Assembly (NCBI RefSeq): GCF_042477335.2
Contig: NC_091255.1
Coordinates: 37,488,501 to 37,552,500 of the forward strand
DNA: 64,000 nucleotides
Direction of reading: 5' to 3'
From: Ovis canadensis
Taxonomy: Eukaryota; Chordata; Mammalia; Artiodactyla; Bovidae
Position numbers and translations under genes: made by a program. Below the pieces are notes generated by a model, which saw nothing but the letters and a program-made list of their open reading frames with translations, searched no databases and was not told the DNA's origin. Each line of letters begins with the position of its first letter. Within the stretch, counting starts at the first letter, position 1. Of this stretch, positions 32,517-42,577 are shown piece by piece.

Positions 32517-33160
32517 GAACACGTTACCTTTTGCCAATATTCTTCTATGACAGGGATCAAGAACTGCATTGCATACAGAAGCCAGTGTGTGGAGTGTGTG
32601 AGTGAAGCCAGGGAATTAGGAAGGGAATAGGGAGTGGTGAGGCCTATGTCCCACATGACAGGGGCTGCCTCCATTAGGATGTAGTCAGATGGGACTGTGG
32701 CCTGGTGTTACTAGATTTTTTGGTAACCCAAGAGAAATCAGAAATCAGATTTCCAGATGCAATTTCCAAATTGTGGGAGTGATTTCCAAATTTTTCAAAA
32801 ACATGGTGTGGGATAAATACAACTTACCTGTGGCTTGATTTCAGCTGTATATCGTTGGTTGGCAACCAAGCCAGGTGCTGGGAGCTGGCAGACAGTAGTA
32901 TGTGCTTGCTGAGTGAATGAATGGACAAGAAGGAGCTCTGCCAGGGGAGGCTTCCACCCCTGTGGTCAGCCCAGTACCCAGTGTGGGCCACAGGGAAGAG
33001 CCCTCATGAGCAGGCTTGTGCCTGAAATCTCAACACCCAAAGGAGAGGCCGCTGGTGCCCTTGCTTGGCTAAGCATCACACCTGGAACCCCAGAATCGCC
33101 ATCTAGAATGGAAAAGAAGTCTCGGCTTTACCCAGGGGTGGTTACTACAAAGGGCTTTGT

Positions 33161-33367
33161 AGGGGGTTCTAGTGGTAAAGAACCCGCCTGCCAATGTAGG
33201 AGGCACAGGAAAGTGGGTTGGATCCCTGGCTTGAGGAGATCCCCTGAAGGAAGAAATGGCCACCCTCTCCAGTAATCTTGCCTGGAGCATCTCATGGACA
33301 GAGGAGCCTGGACGGCCACAGTCCATAGGGCCACACAGAGTCAGACACTAATGAAGCAACTTAGCAC
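33161..33367 (-). mobile_element. Bov-tA SINE, minus orientation
   Basis: Diverged reversed head (AGGGGGTTCTAGTGGTAAAG), tRNA-like part, and BovA body ending AATGAAGCAACTTAGCAC. Confidence 0.85.
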
Positions 33368-34639
33368 GTACATACAGTAACTAGAAAAAATAAAACGCAC
33401 AGTGGGTGACTTGGGGTTTGTATCCTAGTTCATAAGAGGCTAATGACAGGTCCCTGCTGCTGGGAGAAAGACACCTGCCAGCCCCCACTAATGTTATGCA
33501 GGAAGGACCTGGAAGTTCAGGCTTAGATGTGCTGACCCACTCCTCCTGGTCGCCCCACCCACTGAGGGTCCAGAGTGCTTCTCAGGAGGCCTTAATGGTA
33601 GGTGTGTGTGTGTCTCTGTACTTACTATTTTTTCCATCAGTTTTTGATAGCATATTCTTTCTTAAAAGGAGTGGTTTCTCCTTTTCTAGGCTTTCACTAG
33701 CCCGCAGCAAGGCATTTGTTCTCAAGAGCAGCTAGAAATAGGACAGTCATCAAACAAACAAACAAAACCCAAGCCCTGAAAATGAAGTCAGACGCCTCCA
33801 CCCTTGCCTCTGAACCTGGTGTGCGAGGATTAGAAGTGTTTCCTGGGTGGGCACACTGAGCCTGCAGGTGAGACAAGGCCAAGGTCACAGGAAGAAACCA
33901 AGCTCTCGTTCTCAAGGAGTGAGCAGAGTGGGCAAGAAGCTGTGTTTCTGAAGGTGAGGAGCTGGGTTGCCATGACAACAAAGAGGCTGTGGGCCAGGAG
34001 ACAGGAGCCCGGGTTAACACAGAAGGCAGGCAGAGCCCCCAGTCCCTCTGCCCCTCTCAAGAGCAAGGAGCAGGTGCTGCCCACACTCTCCAGGTTGCTG
34101 TGCCCAGGAGGGGCCCGACCGTGGGAGGGGACCACAGGCAGCTGTGTCGATGCTGAGAGGGGTCATGACCTGCAGGTTTGTTTGAAAACCTGCGTAAACA
34201 TCTTCTATCAGAGGGAGAGTTTATGTTCCTTAGCCAAACAAGTTGTTGGAGATGATGTATTGTGAGGGGATTTGTTAAGTCTAAGCTGGGGCCATAAACT
34301 CTCCCCAAGCCCCAAAGACCACTTGGGGAGAAGCCCTCAGTCTCTGGCCAGTGAATCTGTTTGTGTCTCCCCCTCCCAGCCTGGCCTTGACTGAAAGACG
34401 CAGACTCTTCCTAAAGGCTGGCCCTGTCCTCTCCCTAAGCTGGGAGCCCCGTAGCCCTGGTCCCCCTCCCCCAGCTTCCCTTGCTCTGAGCAGAAGGACA
34501 AGAGAACCCTTTGACCCTGGTCTGGAAGCAGAGGGGAAAGAGGGCTCAGAGAGGGTGAGTGGGAGGCAGAGAATGGAACGCCTCTCCCGTGGCTGTCTCC
34601 ATCATGGTAAAGAGCAGTCTGTCCTTTTGCTTGCCTGGA

Positions 34640-35310
34640 CCGAAATCCTTGGAGTCATCCCCTGTGCCCCTCTTTCCATCACACCCACTCCAAACTGGCT
34701 CGAAACCATGTTGGTTCCACTTTCAAAGCACTTCCGGAATCGGACCGTTGTCCCCACCTCCACGTGGCCACCCCTGCAGGCACCCTCCCCTGTCCCTGCG
34801 TTCTGGCTGCCCTGCTCCCCTTTTCCTACCGTGAGCTCCTCAGCAAGGAAGTCAGGCTGGATGGCCCCCAGAGCAAAATCACAGGCTTTCCAAAGCCTGC
34901 AAAGCTCTGCAGAAGCTGCCCCCTCCCCATCACCGTGTCTGCTCCAGCCAACTGGCCTCAATGAGGTGCCTCCAGCCTTTAACAGGGCCACCTCCCCTGC
35001 CTGGAATGTTCTCCCGCCAGCTACCTGCCGGGCTCCCTCCCAGGTGTCCTTGACTTTGGTCAAATGCCACCTTCTCCATGAGGCCACTCCAATCACCCTA
35101 TTTCATGTTGCCGCTTACCCACCATCACCCCTGAGACCCTCCCCCTTCCCCTGCCCTTTTGTCGTAACACCTATCATTTCCTACATACACTCTATATATC
35201 ATTTCGTTAGCCTGTCTCTTTCTCCTGGAAAATAAGTTCCAAGGTTAAGATTCTTGATCAGTTTCCATCACCAATGTGTTCCCAGTACTGAGAGCAGTAT
35301 TTGGCATTCT
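34640..35310 (+). mobile_element. L2 LINE 3' portion
   Basis: Matches L2 features: AATCCTTGGAGTCATCCC, a C-rich middle with CTGGAATGTTCTCCCGCC, CAAATGCCACCTTCTCCATG, and a 3' end with CCTGGAAAATAAGTTCCAAG and CCAGTACTGAGAGCAG. It explains the 294-residue open frame at 34351-35235. The L2 is interrupted at its end by the BovA SINE at 35311. Confidence 0.78.
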
Positions 35311-35526
35311 GTGCTTGCGTGCTAAGTCATTTCAGCCGTGTCTCTGTATGACCCTATGGACTGTAGCCCACCAGGCTCCTCTGTCCATGGATTCTCCAGG
35401 CAAGAATACTGGAGTGGGTTGCCATGCTCTTCTCCAGGGGAACTTCCCGACCCAGGGATCAAACTCGTGTCTCATAGTAAGTTTCCTGCATTTCACAGGT
35501 GGGTTCTTTACCACTAGCACCACCTG
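35311..35526 (+). mobile_element. BovA SINE inserted in the L2 tail
   Basis: Body from GTGCTTGCGTGCTAAGTCAT through GGTTGCCATGCTCTTCTCCA to ACCACTAGCACCACCTGG. Confidence 0.88.
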
Positions 35527-35849
35527 GAAAGACCCTGGAATACAGTGTTGTTCGCCAATTATTGCATGGATGGGGTGGATGGGTGGAGAAAGGAAATAGC
35601 CAGGAGCCCCTGTATTCACAGGGAGAGAAGTCTCCAGGGAAGGGGACTGGGGCCAAGGGTTTGGTCTGGCAGCATGATATCCATCGGGGTGGGGGAGGGT
35701 CAATGCCCACGTGCCCATTGTCCCTCTGCTGTCATTAGGGGTAAAATGATCACCGAGCTCAGGAGAGACAGAGCCCATTTGTACAAAGAAGAGTGTGGCA
35801 GCCCTCCAGGAAAGAGGGTCGCCCAGTGGGACATGGTGTCTCTGGACAG

Positions 35850-35855
35850 TTTATT
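35850..35855 (-). terminator. GAS7: Candidate distal GAS7 poly(A) signal
   Basis: TTTATT on the plus strand is AATAAA on the minus strand, next to an AT-rich region and before the L2/SINE-rich gap. Alternatives at 36118-36123 and 39531-39536. Confidence 0.4.
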
Positions 35856-36520
35856 TTACACAGGACGAAATCTAAGCATCTGAAGTGTACACACAGAGCC
35901 GAAGGGGGAAAAAAATGAGAGCATTTAACTTCCTGAAAATGCTTTATAATAATGCAGAACAATTATATAGAGCAAACGCCTTCAAAATTTAAACATTTAA
36001 TTTTTAAGCATTAATACACACGAATGCTATTACAGGGGTGGGGTGGGAATGGCGGATTATAGCCTCTGTAGGGGTCAGAATTTCAACAGTGTTACTTATA
36101 AATTATAGTACATCAACTTTATTTACCGATCTAGGCAGCCAGGGCATGGAAGGATATACAACGTGGAATAAACACATTCATACTGGGATGAGGAATGTTG
36201 GAGGAGACACAGCTTTTTAACATTAAAAATGTATAAAGTATTTAGCAAAAGTTACAGAAAACAGAGCAAACAAGCAAGTTTATCTTGTTAGAAAATCCCG
36301 CTTTCATGGGGTTTGCTGATGTGCTCCTGTCTGTGAAGGGGCTTGTTCCTGCCCCAAGTCCCCTTCCTGAGGGAAGGGCAGAGATACCGGCTTGGGGCCC
36401 CGTCCCCAAGGATGGCAGGCGTCCCTTGGAATGACTGTCCCTGGGTCCACACGGCTGTCCGGAGGCCCCTGTCCCGAGAGCCGGGCTCTTGCTGCATGTG
36501 ATGCTGGTTGAAGAGCACCT

Positions 36521-36720
36521 GCACTCGACAACAAACGCCCGGCTCCCGGGAAGGAGGCGTCCACTCGACGACAAACGCCCGGGTCCCGGGAAGGGGGCGT
36601 CCACTCGACGACAAACGCCCAGGTCCCGGGAAGGGGGCGTCCACTCGACGACAAACGCCCGGGTCCCGGGAAGGGGGCGTCCACTCGACGACAAACGCCC
36701 AGGTCCCGGGAAGGGGCCGT
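36521..36720. repeat. CpG-rich minisatellite, five 40-bp units
   Basis: Five head-to-tail copies at 36521-36560, 36561-36600, 36601-36640, 36641-36680 and 36681-36720. Each contains ACTCGACGACAAACGCCC and TCCCGGGAAGG and carries five or six CpGs. Within a unit ACGCCC and GGGCGT are inverted repeats 14 bases apart. The outer copies are more diverged than the inner ones. Forty is not a multiple of three and the unit has no stop in several frames, which produces false open frames on both strands. Confidence 0.97.
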
Positions 36721-38234
36721 GACGACGACAGCTTACGGGACGAACGAGAGCAGAGCGGGCTGGTCCGGTGCCCTTGCCCTGGTTCATTGTGCTTTCCTGC
36801 CTCGTCTGCGTGTCACACCGTCCCCATCAGAGCACCCATGTGCCCGACCTCTGCCTCCCACCACTGCAAGCCCGTTAGGGATGCCCCAGCACACAGAGGG
36901 CCAAGCCCCCCGAACAGCACGGAGATCCAAAGGCCATCACAGCCCCTCTCCCTCGGAGACACCTCCCAACAAGGCCCCCCAGTAGCCAGGCCCCAGCATC
37001 TAGAAGGTTAGGGGGAAACAGAACATTGGTTTTTGTCACCTTAGTCTCACCAAGCCAGGAAAGAGGGGTTGGGGTCCCCCACCTTCACAAAGGGCCCGAT
37101 AGCAATGACTCCAGTGGGGGTGGGGTGGAGTGGGGAAGATGTTGAGAGCCCCCAGGGCCCCCTCCCCCAGAAAAAAGACGCTATCCAGGCAGCAGGGGAT
37201 CCTGTGTTGCGGGCTCCACAGCCCACACCGTCACCTGGCTGGACCCAAGAATGTCTTCTGTTGGCTGGGAGAGGTCCCTGGTTGCTTTCCGGGGCTCAGC
37301 TTTCACTGAGCAGGGCACAATCAAGACGTCGCTGCAGGAGTCCTTCCTTTGGGGGTCTTGCCCAGAGCTGACCAGCATCAGCAGTTGGGTGTGGTTTTCT
37401 TTCTGCCACCACCCAGGAGGGTGCAGGCACAGGTCAGGTAAGCAAGGCTCAGGCATCGACAAGAACCTTAAGGGAGGGGGCTCTGACTCCATGCCTGTTT
37501 TTGCTCCTGGGAAGTGACCTTCAGGACTTGGTGTCAAACATCAGTGGAAGAAAGGTAATGGCTTCTGCTTTCTTTAGGAGTCCAAGGATGAGGAACTACC
37601 TCATTCTCAACAGCTCATGAAACTCTTAAGTTTTTGTGTCTAAAAGTCTCTTTTTAGATTTCTCAGCACCCGGGGCCCCCTCTCAGGAGGGTATGAGGTG
37701 ACAGCTCGCACAGCTGTGCCGAGCGGACCCAGATTAGGTATGACGTGTGCATTGGGCACAAAACTGGAAATGACAAGGGAAGGAGACAGAATGCAGCAGC
37801 TGGAGGAGGCCTGGGAGAACGTCCTAGAATAACACTTTCAGTTTGCAGGTGAAGGAAGACCCAGAGAAAGGTGGTGCGGAGCCCACGGCCAGTCCCCTGC
37901 TTTCTCACCCACACGCTCTCCACCCACCTCCCACACCCCCGAACTCTCACCAAATGGCAGGGACTGGGCGAGGTGAAGGGAGGGTCCCAAGGAGCAAGTG
38001 GATCTGCCAGCTGAGATGCCAGCTTCAGGGGGCAGCAGAGACCCTGTCCACCACCCCCGCTTCCATCCCCAGCAGCTCTCTACATTGTGAAAAACTCAAG
38101 TGTTAGATGTCCCCCAAACTAAAATGACTCAAAAAAAGCCAAGTTTAAGTCCCAAGAACCACTGGATGCAGCTGGCTGGAAGTAGCTGTGCAAACAAGCT
38201 CAGGACTCCAGGTCAGGAGCTTCCAGGAAGACAA

Positions 38235-38900
38235 CTTGTGTTTTTAAGAGCAAGGAAGCAGTGGGGTGCACCCATTCAATGGACGGCTACTCGGCATTGC
38301 AGGGGAACAAGCTAGTGACATCCTACGACAAAGTGACTCAGAGGCATCAAGCTGAGCGAGGAGGCCAGACTCAAAGGCTTCTGCCTATTTCTATGACACA
38401 CTACAGAAGGCAGATCTGCAGGGTCAGAAAATCCATCAGTGGTTGCCAGGTGCTGGGGGTGGGAAGAGTGGATGGACATCAAAGGAGCCTGAGGGGGCGT
38501 TTTTGGAGTGATGGAAATATTATGTTGATCTCAGCAGTGGTTACAAGACCGTGTCAAAGTGTTAGTTGCTCAGTCGTGTCCAACTCTTTGTGACCCTGTG
38601 GACCCCATGTGTCCGCCAGGTTCCTCTGTCCATGGGATTCTCCAGGCAAGAATACTGGAGTGGGTAGCCATTCCCTTCTCCAAGGGGATCTTCCTGATCC
38701 AGGTATTGAACCCGGGTCTCCTGCATCCCAGGCAGATTCTTTACCATCTGAGCTACCAGGGAAGCCCCATAAGACTGTGTAAGTTTGTCAAAATTCATTG
38801 AACTGTATTCTTCAAAAGGGTGAATTTTCCTGTATGCTCATGAACTCCCAATTTTGAATGTCAAATATCTCAATAAACTTGGGGAAAAAGGCAGCGGGAC
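38235..38900. mobile_element. L1-like block split by a BovA SINE
   Basis: Sequence such as CACCCATTCAATGGACGGCT, CAGTGGTTGCCAGGTGCTGG and ATTGAACTGTATTCTTCAAA resembles the 3' region of old L1 elements. The two halves are continuous if the SINE at 38558-38770 is removed. Confidence 0.55.
38558..38770 (+). mobile_element. Bov-tA SINE with target-site duplication
   Basis: Body from GTTGCTCAGTCGTGTCCAAC to GAGCTACCAGGGAAGCCCC. Imperfect direct repeats flank it: AAGACCGTGTCAA at 38545-38557 and AAGACTGTGTAAG at 38771-38783. It is in the predicted GAS7 3' UTR, antisense to GAS7. Confidence 0.92.
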
Positions 38901-40159
38901 CTGTGGGGACAGGAAGGCTTATGTGAATGACGGCATGCTGGCCAAGATGTGTTTCCGATCTGTGCCCCACTTAACACTGGTCCAGGAACACTCCCTATCT
39001 ACATAATCACCAGTAGGCCTGCAGAATCCTGTATAACTTCTTGTCAAGGCCATTCACCGCTGGAAGTAAAATCACTTAAACAAGCCGAGGTCTTTGATGT
39101 CCTCGGAATGTTATGGCTTGCATTTCCAAGAAGGGACTTTGGCTCTACCAAGATTTCTTTGCTTCCATCTCCTAATCTAGTAATTGATTGGTTTCCACAA
39201 AGGGAATACAAACCCCTGGTTCCTGAGTATACACAGGGTTTTTCTATTTGCTTCAGTCGTTGATTAGCCTCAGTGAGGGGAGAAGTGTTTCCCCTCAAAG
39301 AAATCCCATCCACCTTTCCCTGCCCTGCCCCTCAGCTGACACAGGTGTTGGGTAGATTAAAAGGAGACCCAAGGTGGTCCCATGGGCAGAACCTCAGGTC
39401 AGCCATCCCTGTGGGTCAGCTGGCCAGCGCTTTCCAATGCTGATCAGAAGCAATAGAAAAAAAAAAAAAAAAGAGAGGGACAAGCAGCTTATCCTGGAGG
39501 TTGTCTTGGTAACCCTTGCTTGTCTTAGATTTTATTCTAAAAATCAGGCTTTCACAGATGAAACAAAGTGCATCCCTGTCTCCTAGGTAGAAGGGGCTCA
39601 CCCATTCTCAGAAATGAAACAGTGGATGTGCTCACGAATAACCTGGAGTCATTTACCCTGAAAAAAGCCAAGCATATCCTCTAATAAAATAAATACCCAA
39701 ACCAAACCACTAGGACAGAGCGCCACTCTGAATATGACTTTCAGACATTCCAGACTTCATCCTAACCATAGGGACAGAGGCCTGTACTCTCAACTCCAGC
39801 CCTGCTCATGATTCGCTATTCAGTTCACAGCTCTCACTGGCTGGCCTTGGGCTTCATTCTTCCTCTGTGTAAAGCAAGAACTATTTAAAACAAACAAATC
39901 TCTCAAATTTGAGTTGGATGTGAGCTGTGAGGGTCTAGTGACCCCATGATTGTACTCTTGGTGCTGTCTGGTACTTCCATCCTTGGGTAAATGCCACATG
40001 GCTTATTACAGGCTAGTAGTAGGTTAAACGTGGGAGAGGTGCAAGGCTCTCGTTTCCCAGAAAGGTCTGAAAACATGCGCTTGTCCACATGGAGAACAGA
40101 AGGGGTGGGGGATGGGGCGGAGTTCCTGGCTGGTATGCAGCTACGTCTGCAGTACTGGC

Positions 40160-40230
40160 ATAATACCTGGCTTGCCCCAAGTGTCTGCTGATTAAATGAA
40201 TGAATGAGAATGAATGAATGAATGAAGAGC
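40160..40230 (+). repeat. L2-like tail with (GAAT)n
   Basis: A short TGGCATAATACCTGGCTTGC-type phrase then GAATGAATGAGAATGAATGAATGAATGAA, the usual end of an L2/MIR insertion. Confidence 0.55.
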
Positions 40231-42463
40231 TATCAGTACCACAGAGGGTATCTCTGCAAACCTAGACTCTGCAGAGAGTATCTGTAGGTGAATGCCAAGG
40301 TTACTCACCTGCAAGACCCTTGGAGAAAAGACGAGTTTACTCAAAAGAACAGATCACTGGTTTCCCTGATGACAGAAAGGGCTATATCTTGTTCCTAGAT
40401 CTTTGCATATTGCCCAGTCTTAGCTAAATGCTTGATGAATGAATAAAGGAGGGAAGAAAAAAGGAAAAGAAGTAATATGGGGGTGTCTAATGAGACTGAG
40501 GGAAAAGGGGGAAAGCATGACTTCAGAAAATAGACTAGCCTACACGAGGCCAACTCAGGCTACCCTGAAAGAGGCAAGAGCCCCAGGGAATAACAGAAGA
40601 CTCTGGAATCCTCGGACAGAGATGAGAAAACAAAATCAATGAGCCACACCACACATGAACGTATCTATGTTAATAACAAGGCTATTGGCTTTGAATGTTG
40701 GAAAATCATCCACAAATTAGTTGACTAAGCCACAAAGCAGTTACTACTAGCACCCATCTTTTTTTTATCAAGAAACCAAGAAATGATAGCCCTAAATGGG
40801 CAGCTGGTGTCACAGCCCAACCCCAGACCGGAAGGAGTGGTTCTCCACGCCAGACACAGATCCGTCCTGGCAGCCTGCATGTTAGTGAAGGCCTTCACAC
40901 TGACCTTTCTGGTTGGGGTGTTTTGAGAAGAAAAGTAGCAAAGCTTGGTTTGCTTTAGGATATTCAGCATCTTTCTACTATCACTATGAGGGCGCCATAC
41001 TGACTCAGAGAAAGGGGTACCAAGAGATACAAGAAAAACAACTCATCAGTTACCAGCCTGGACGATGGAGAGAGAAAGACCAGAGAGTTATCCTCTTAGA
41101 CGGCTGCCCTTAAGAGACATGAGTCCTGTGAATCCAAAGTAATCAACGGGAAAAGTGAAGAAACATGGGTTCTTGTGGGCTCCAGGCTAGAATGTGCCCC
41201 TTGCAAGCTGTCTGAGCTCCTCCAGCCCTTTTCTGCTTCCCGTCCCCTCAAGCCAATTCTCAAGATTTAGCATGTAAGCGAGAAAGTGATGAGTGAGGAT
41301 CCGGTGGCTTCGCAGGTCATGCTCAGACCAGGCTTTCTCAGGGAAAAAGGAGATGGCAAAAGGGCAAGGGGGCACCAGCCCCAAGTAGGGGCTCCATGCG
41401 GGGCTTGGGAATGTGCAGAAGGAGCTGAGAGGCCAAGGTACCCGGCTGCCTGGATGGTGACATGTACTGTGGTCGCGACAGTCTGCACTGCCTGCGTGGT
41501 GCCTGCCAGTGAGAGCCATACACGGAGCAGCAGTCCCAATTCCACTGTGCACGGGCAGGTGGAACCACCTGCGAGGTGACAGAGACTTGTCCCAACCCCT
41601 CCCTGTCATGAGACCGACTCAGCTCCCTGGGATGGGTGAGGGTGGAGGAGGGGGCTTCCCCGAGGAGGCGGCTGCAGGCTGGGTGGACTGGGATGTCTGG
41701 AAAGAGCACGTGACTTGGATGCCTGATCTGCTCCAACTTGGGGTGAATTTGCTGAATGAGGTAGTTTCATCCTGACCTCTCCAGGCAGGGTCAGTCTGGG
41801 AAAACTGGAGCCAGACCTTCTTCCCAAGACTCCCATTGGTGAAAAGTAGCAGAGAAGAGCCAGGATGTAGGCTCTCAGAATATTCAAGGCCCTCAGAATA
41901 TTCAAGGGGGGAAAAAAAAATCAAGAGGGAGGGCTGCTGCAAAGCATTCTGGGTGTGGGCTACTGTGCTGAATGGTGGCCTTCTCTCCATGACTCTGATC
42001 CTGACACTTGGCTTGGAGATGGAGACCTTCCTCTCCTGCCCCTCCAAAGGCCTGGAGACAAGGAGGTCAGTTGGAAGAAGGGCCGTTGGGCTTCCAGGGG
42101 CATGAGCATGGGACACAACTGCTCTGGGTGGGGAGGGGACCCCTCTGGTACTCAACAGGGACCACAAAGTTCCAGTCTCGGGTTGTCCTTGGAGTGGCAA
42201 GCGCAGCACAGGACTCAGGGGGCTTCAGCCTCAGAGACAAGGGCAGGGCTGTGGATCCATCTTCTCAGCCTGGGAACACCGGGAAACTTCCTGTGGGGCC
42301 ATCTGGGCTGCCCTTCCGGCATCACTGTCCCCTCTCCTCAGTGGACCAGGAGAGCAGGGGGAGGGCAGCGCCACTCCCGACAGCAGGCCCCCCTGGCGGG
42401 AGTGCCACCTCCTCTCCGTGGAACCCCCAGCCCCTCCTCAGCAGGACCCCCCGGGCCGCACAT

Positions 42464-42577
42464 CTAGATCTCCATGTCCACGGGGCGGATGCTGCCCGTC
42501 TTGTGCTCTCTGACCCACAGCTCCCTGTCTTTGGCTGGGTCTACTTTTCGAAGCAGTTGGTCCACAGGCTCGACTGT
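42464..42577 (-). CDS. GAS7: GAS7 last coding exon
   Basis: The acceptor CCCTTGCAG precedes 42577. It reads TVEPVDQLLRKVDPAKDREL and WVREHKTGSIRPVDMEI with TAG at 42464-42466: the short, non-coiled C-terminal extension after the F-BAR bundle. Confidence 0.97.
   Translation of the reverse strand, partial: TVEPVDQLLRKVDPAKDRELWVREHKTGSIRPVDMEI

Larger units (their letters stand above)
32000..35849. other. Gap between RCVRN and the GAS7 3' end
   Basis: Holds a MIR-like piece (32090-32170), a BovA pair (32237-32516), a BovA SINE (33161-33367), an L2 LINE (34640-35310) and a BovA SINE (35311-35526). 32520-33150 and 33380-34630 are unique-looking, with a short GT run at 33602-33613. No coding gene is supported. 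Confidence 0.7.
35850..42463 (-). other. GAS7: Probable GAS7 3' UTR (long) with embedded repeats
   Basis: GAS7 mRNAs in other mammals have, as I recall, a 3' UTR of about 6 kb. The first minus-strand AATAAA after the stop that I found is at 39531-39536; further ones are at 36118-36123 and 35850-35855, the last giving 6.6 kb. The AT-rich end (35900-36260) looks like a UTR terminus. The region holds a 40-bp minisatellite (36521-36720), an L1-like block (38235-38900) with a BovA SINE in it, an A-run (39459-39473) and an L2-like tail (40160-40230). No exon is seen. The exact 3' end needs RNA data. Confidence 0.5.

Noticed and set aside
34351-35235. Longest open frame in the window (294 residues, plus strand), possible new gene
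   Set aside because: Most of it coincides with an L2 LINE 3' region read in a C-rich, stop-poor frame; low-complexity Pro/Ser composition, no domain, no splice or promoter support.
36561-36720. Tandem CTCF sites suggested by AGGGGGCG in each minisatellite unit
   Set aside because: Only the downstream half of the motif fits; the CCACY-like upstream half is missing or wrongly spaced. A CTCF ChIP-seq peak would be needed.
36242-36787. Overlapping long frames on both strands with PGPGRLSSSGR-like peptide repeats
   Set aside because: They arise because the 40-bp minisatellite unit has no stop in several frames; 40 is not a multiple of three, so the same peptide cycles through frames. No independent coding evidence.
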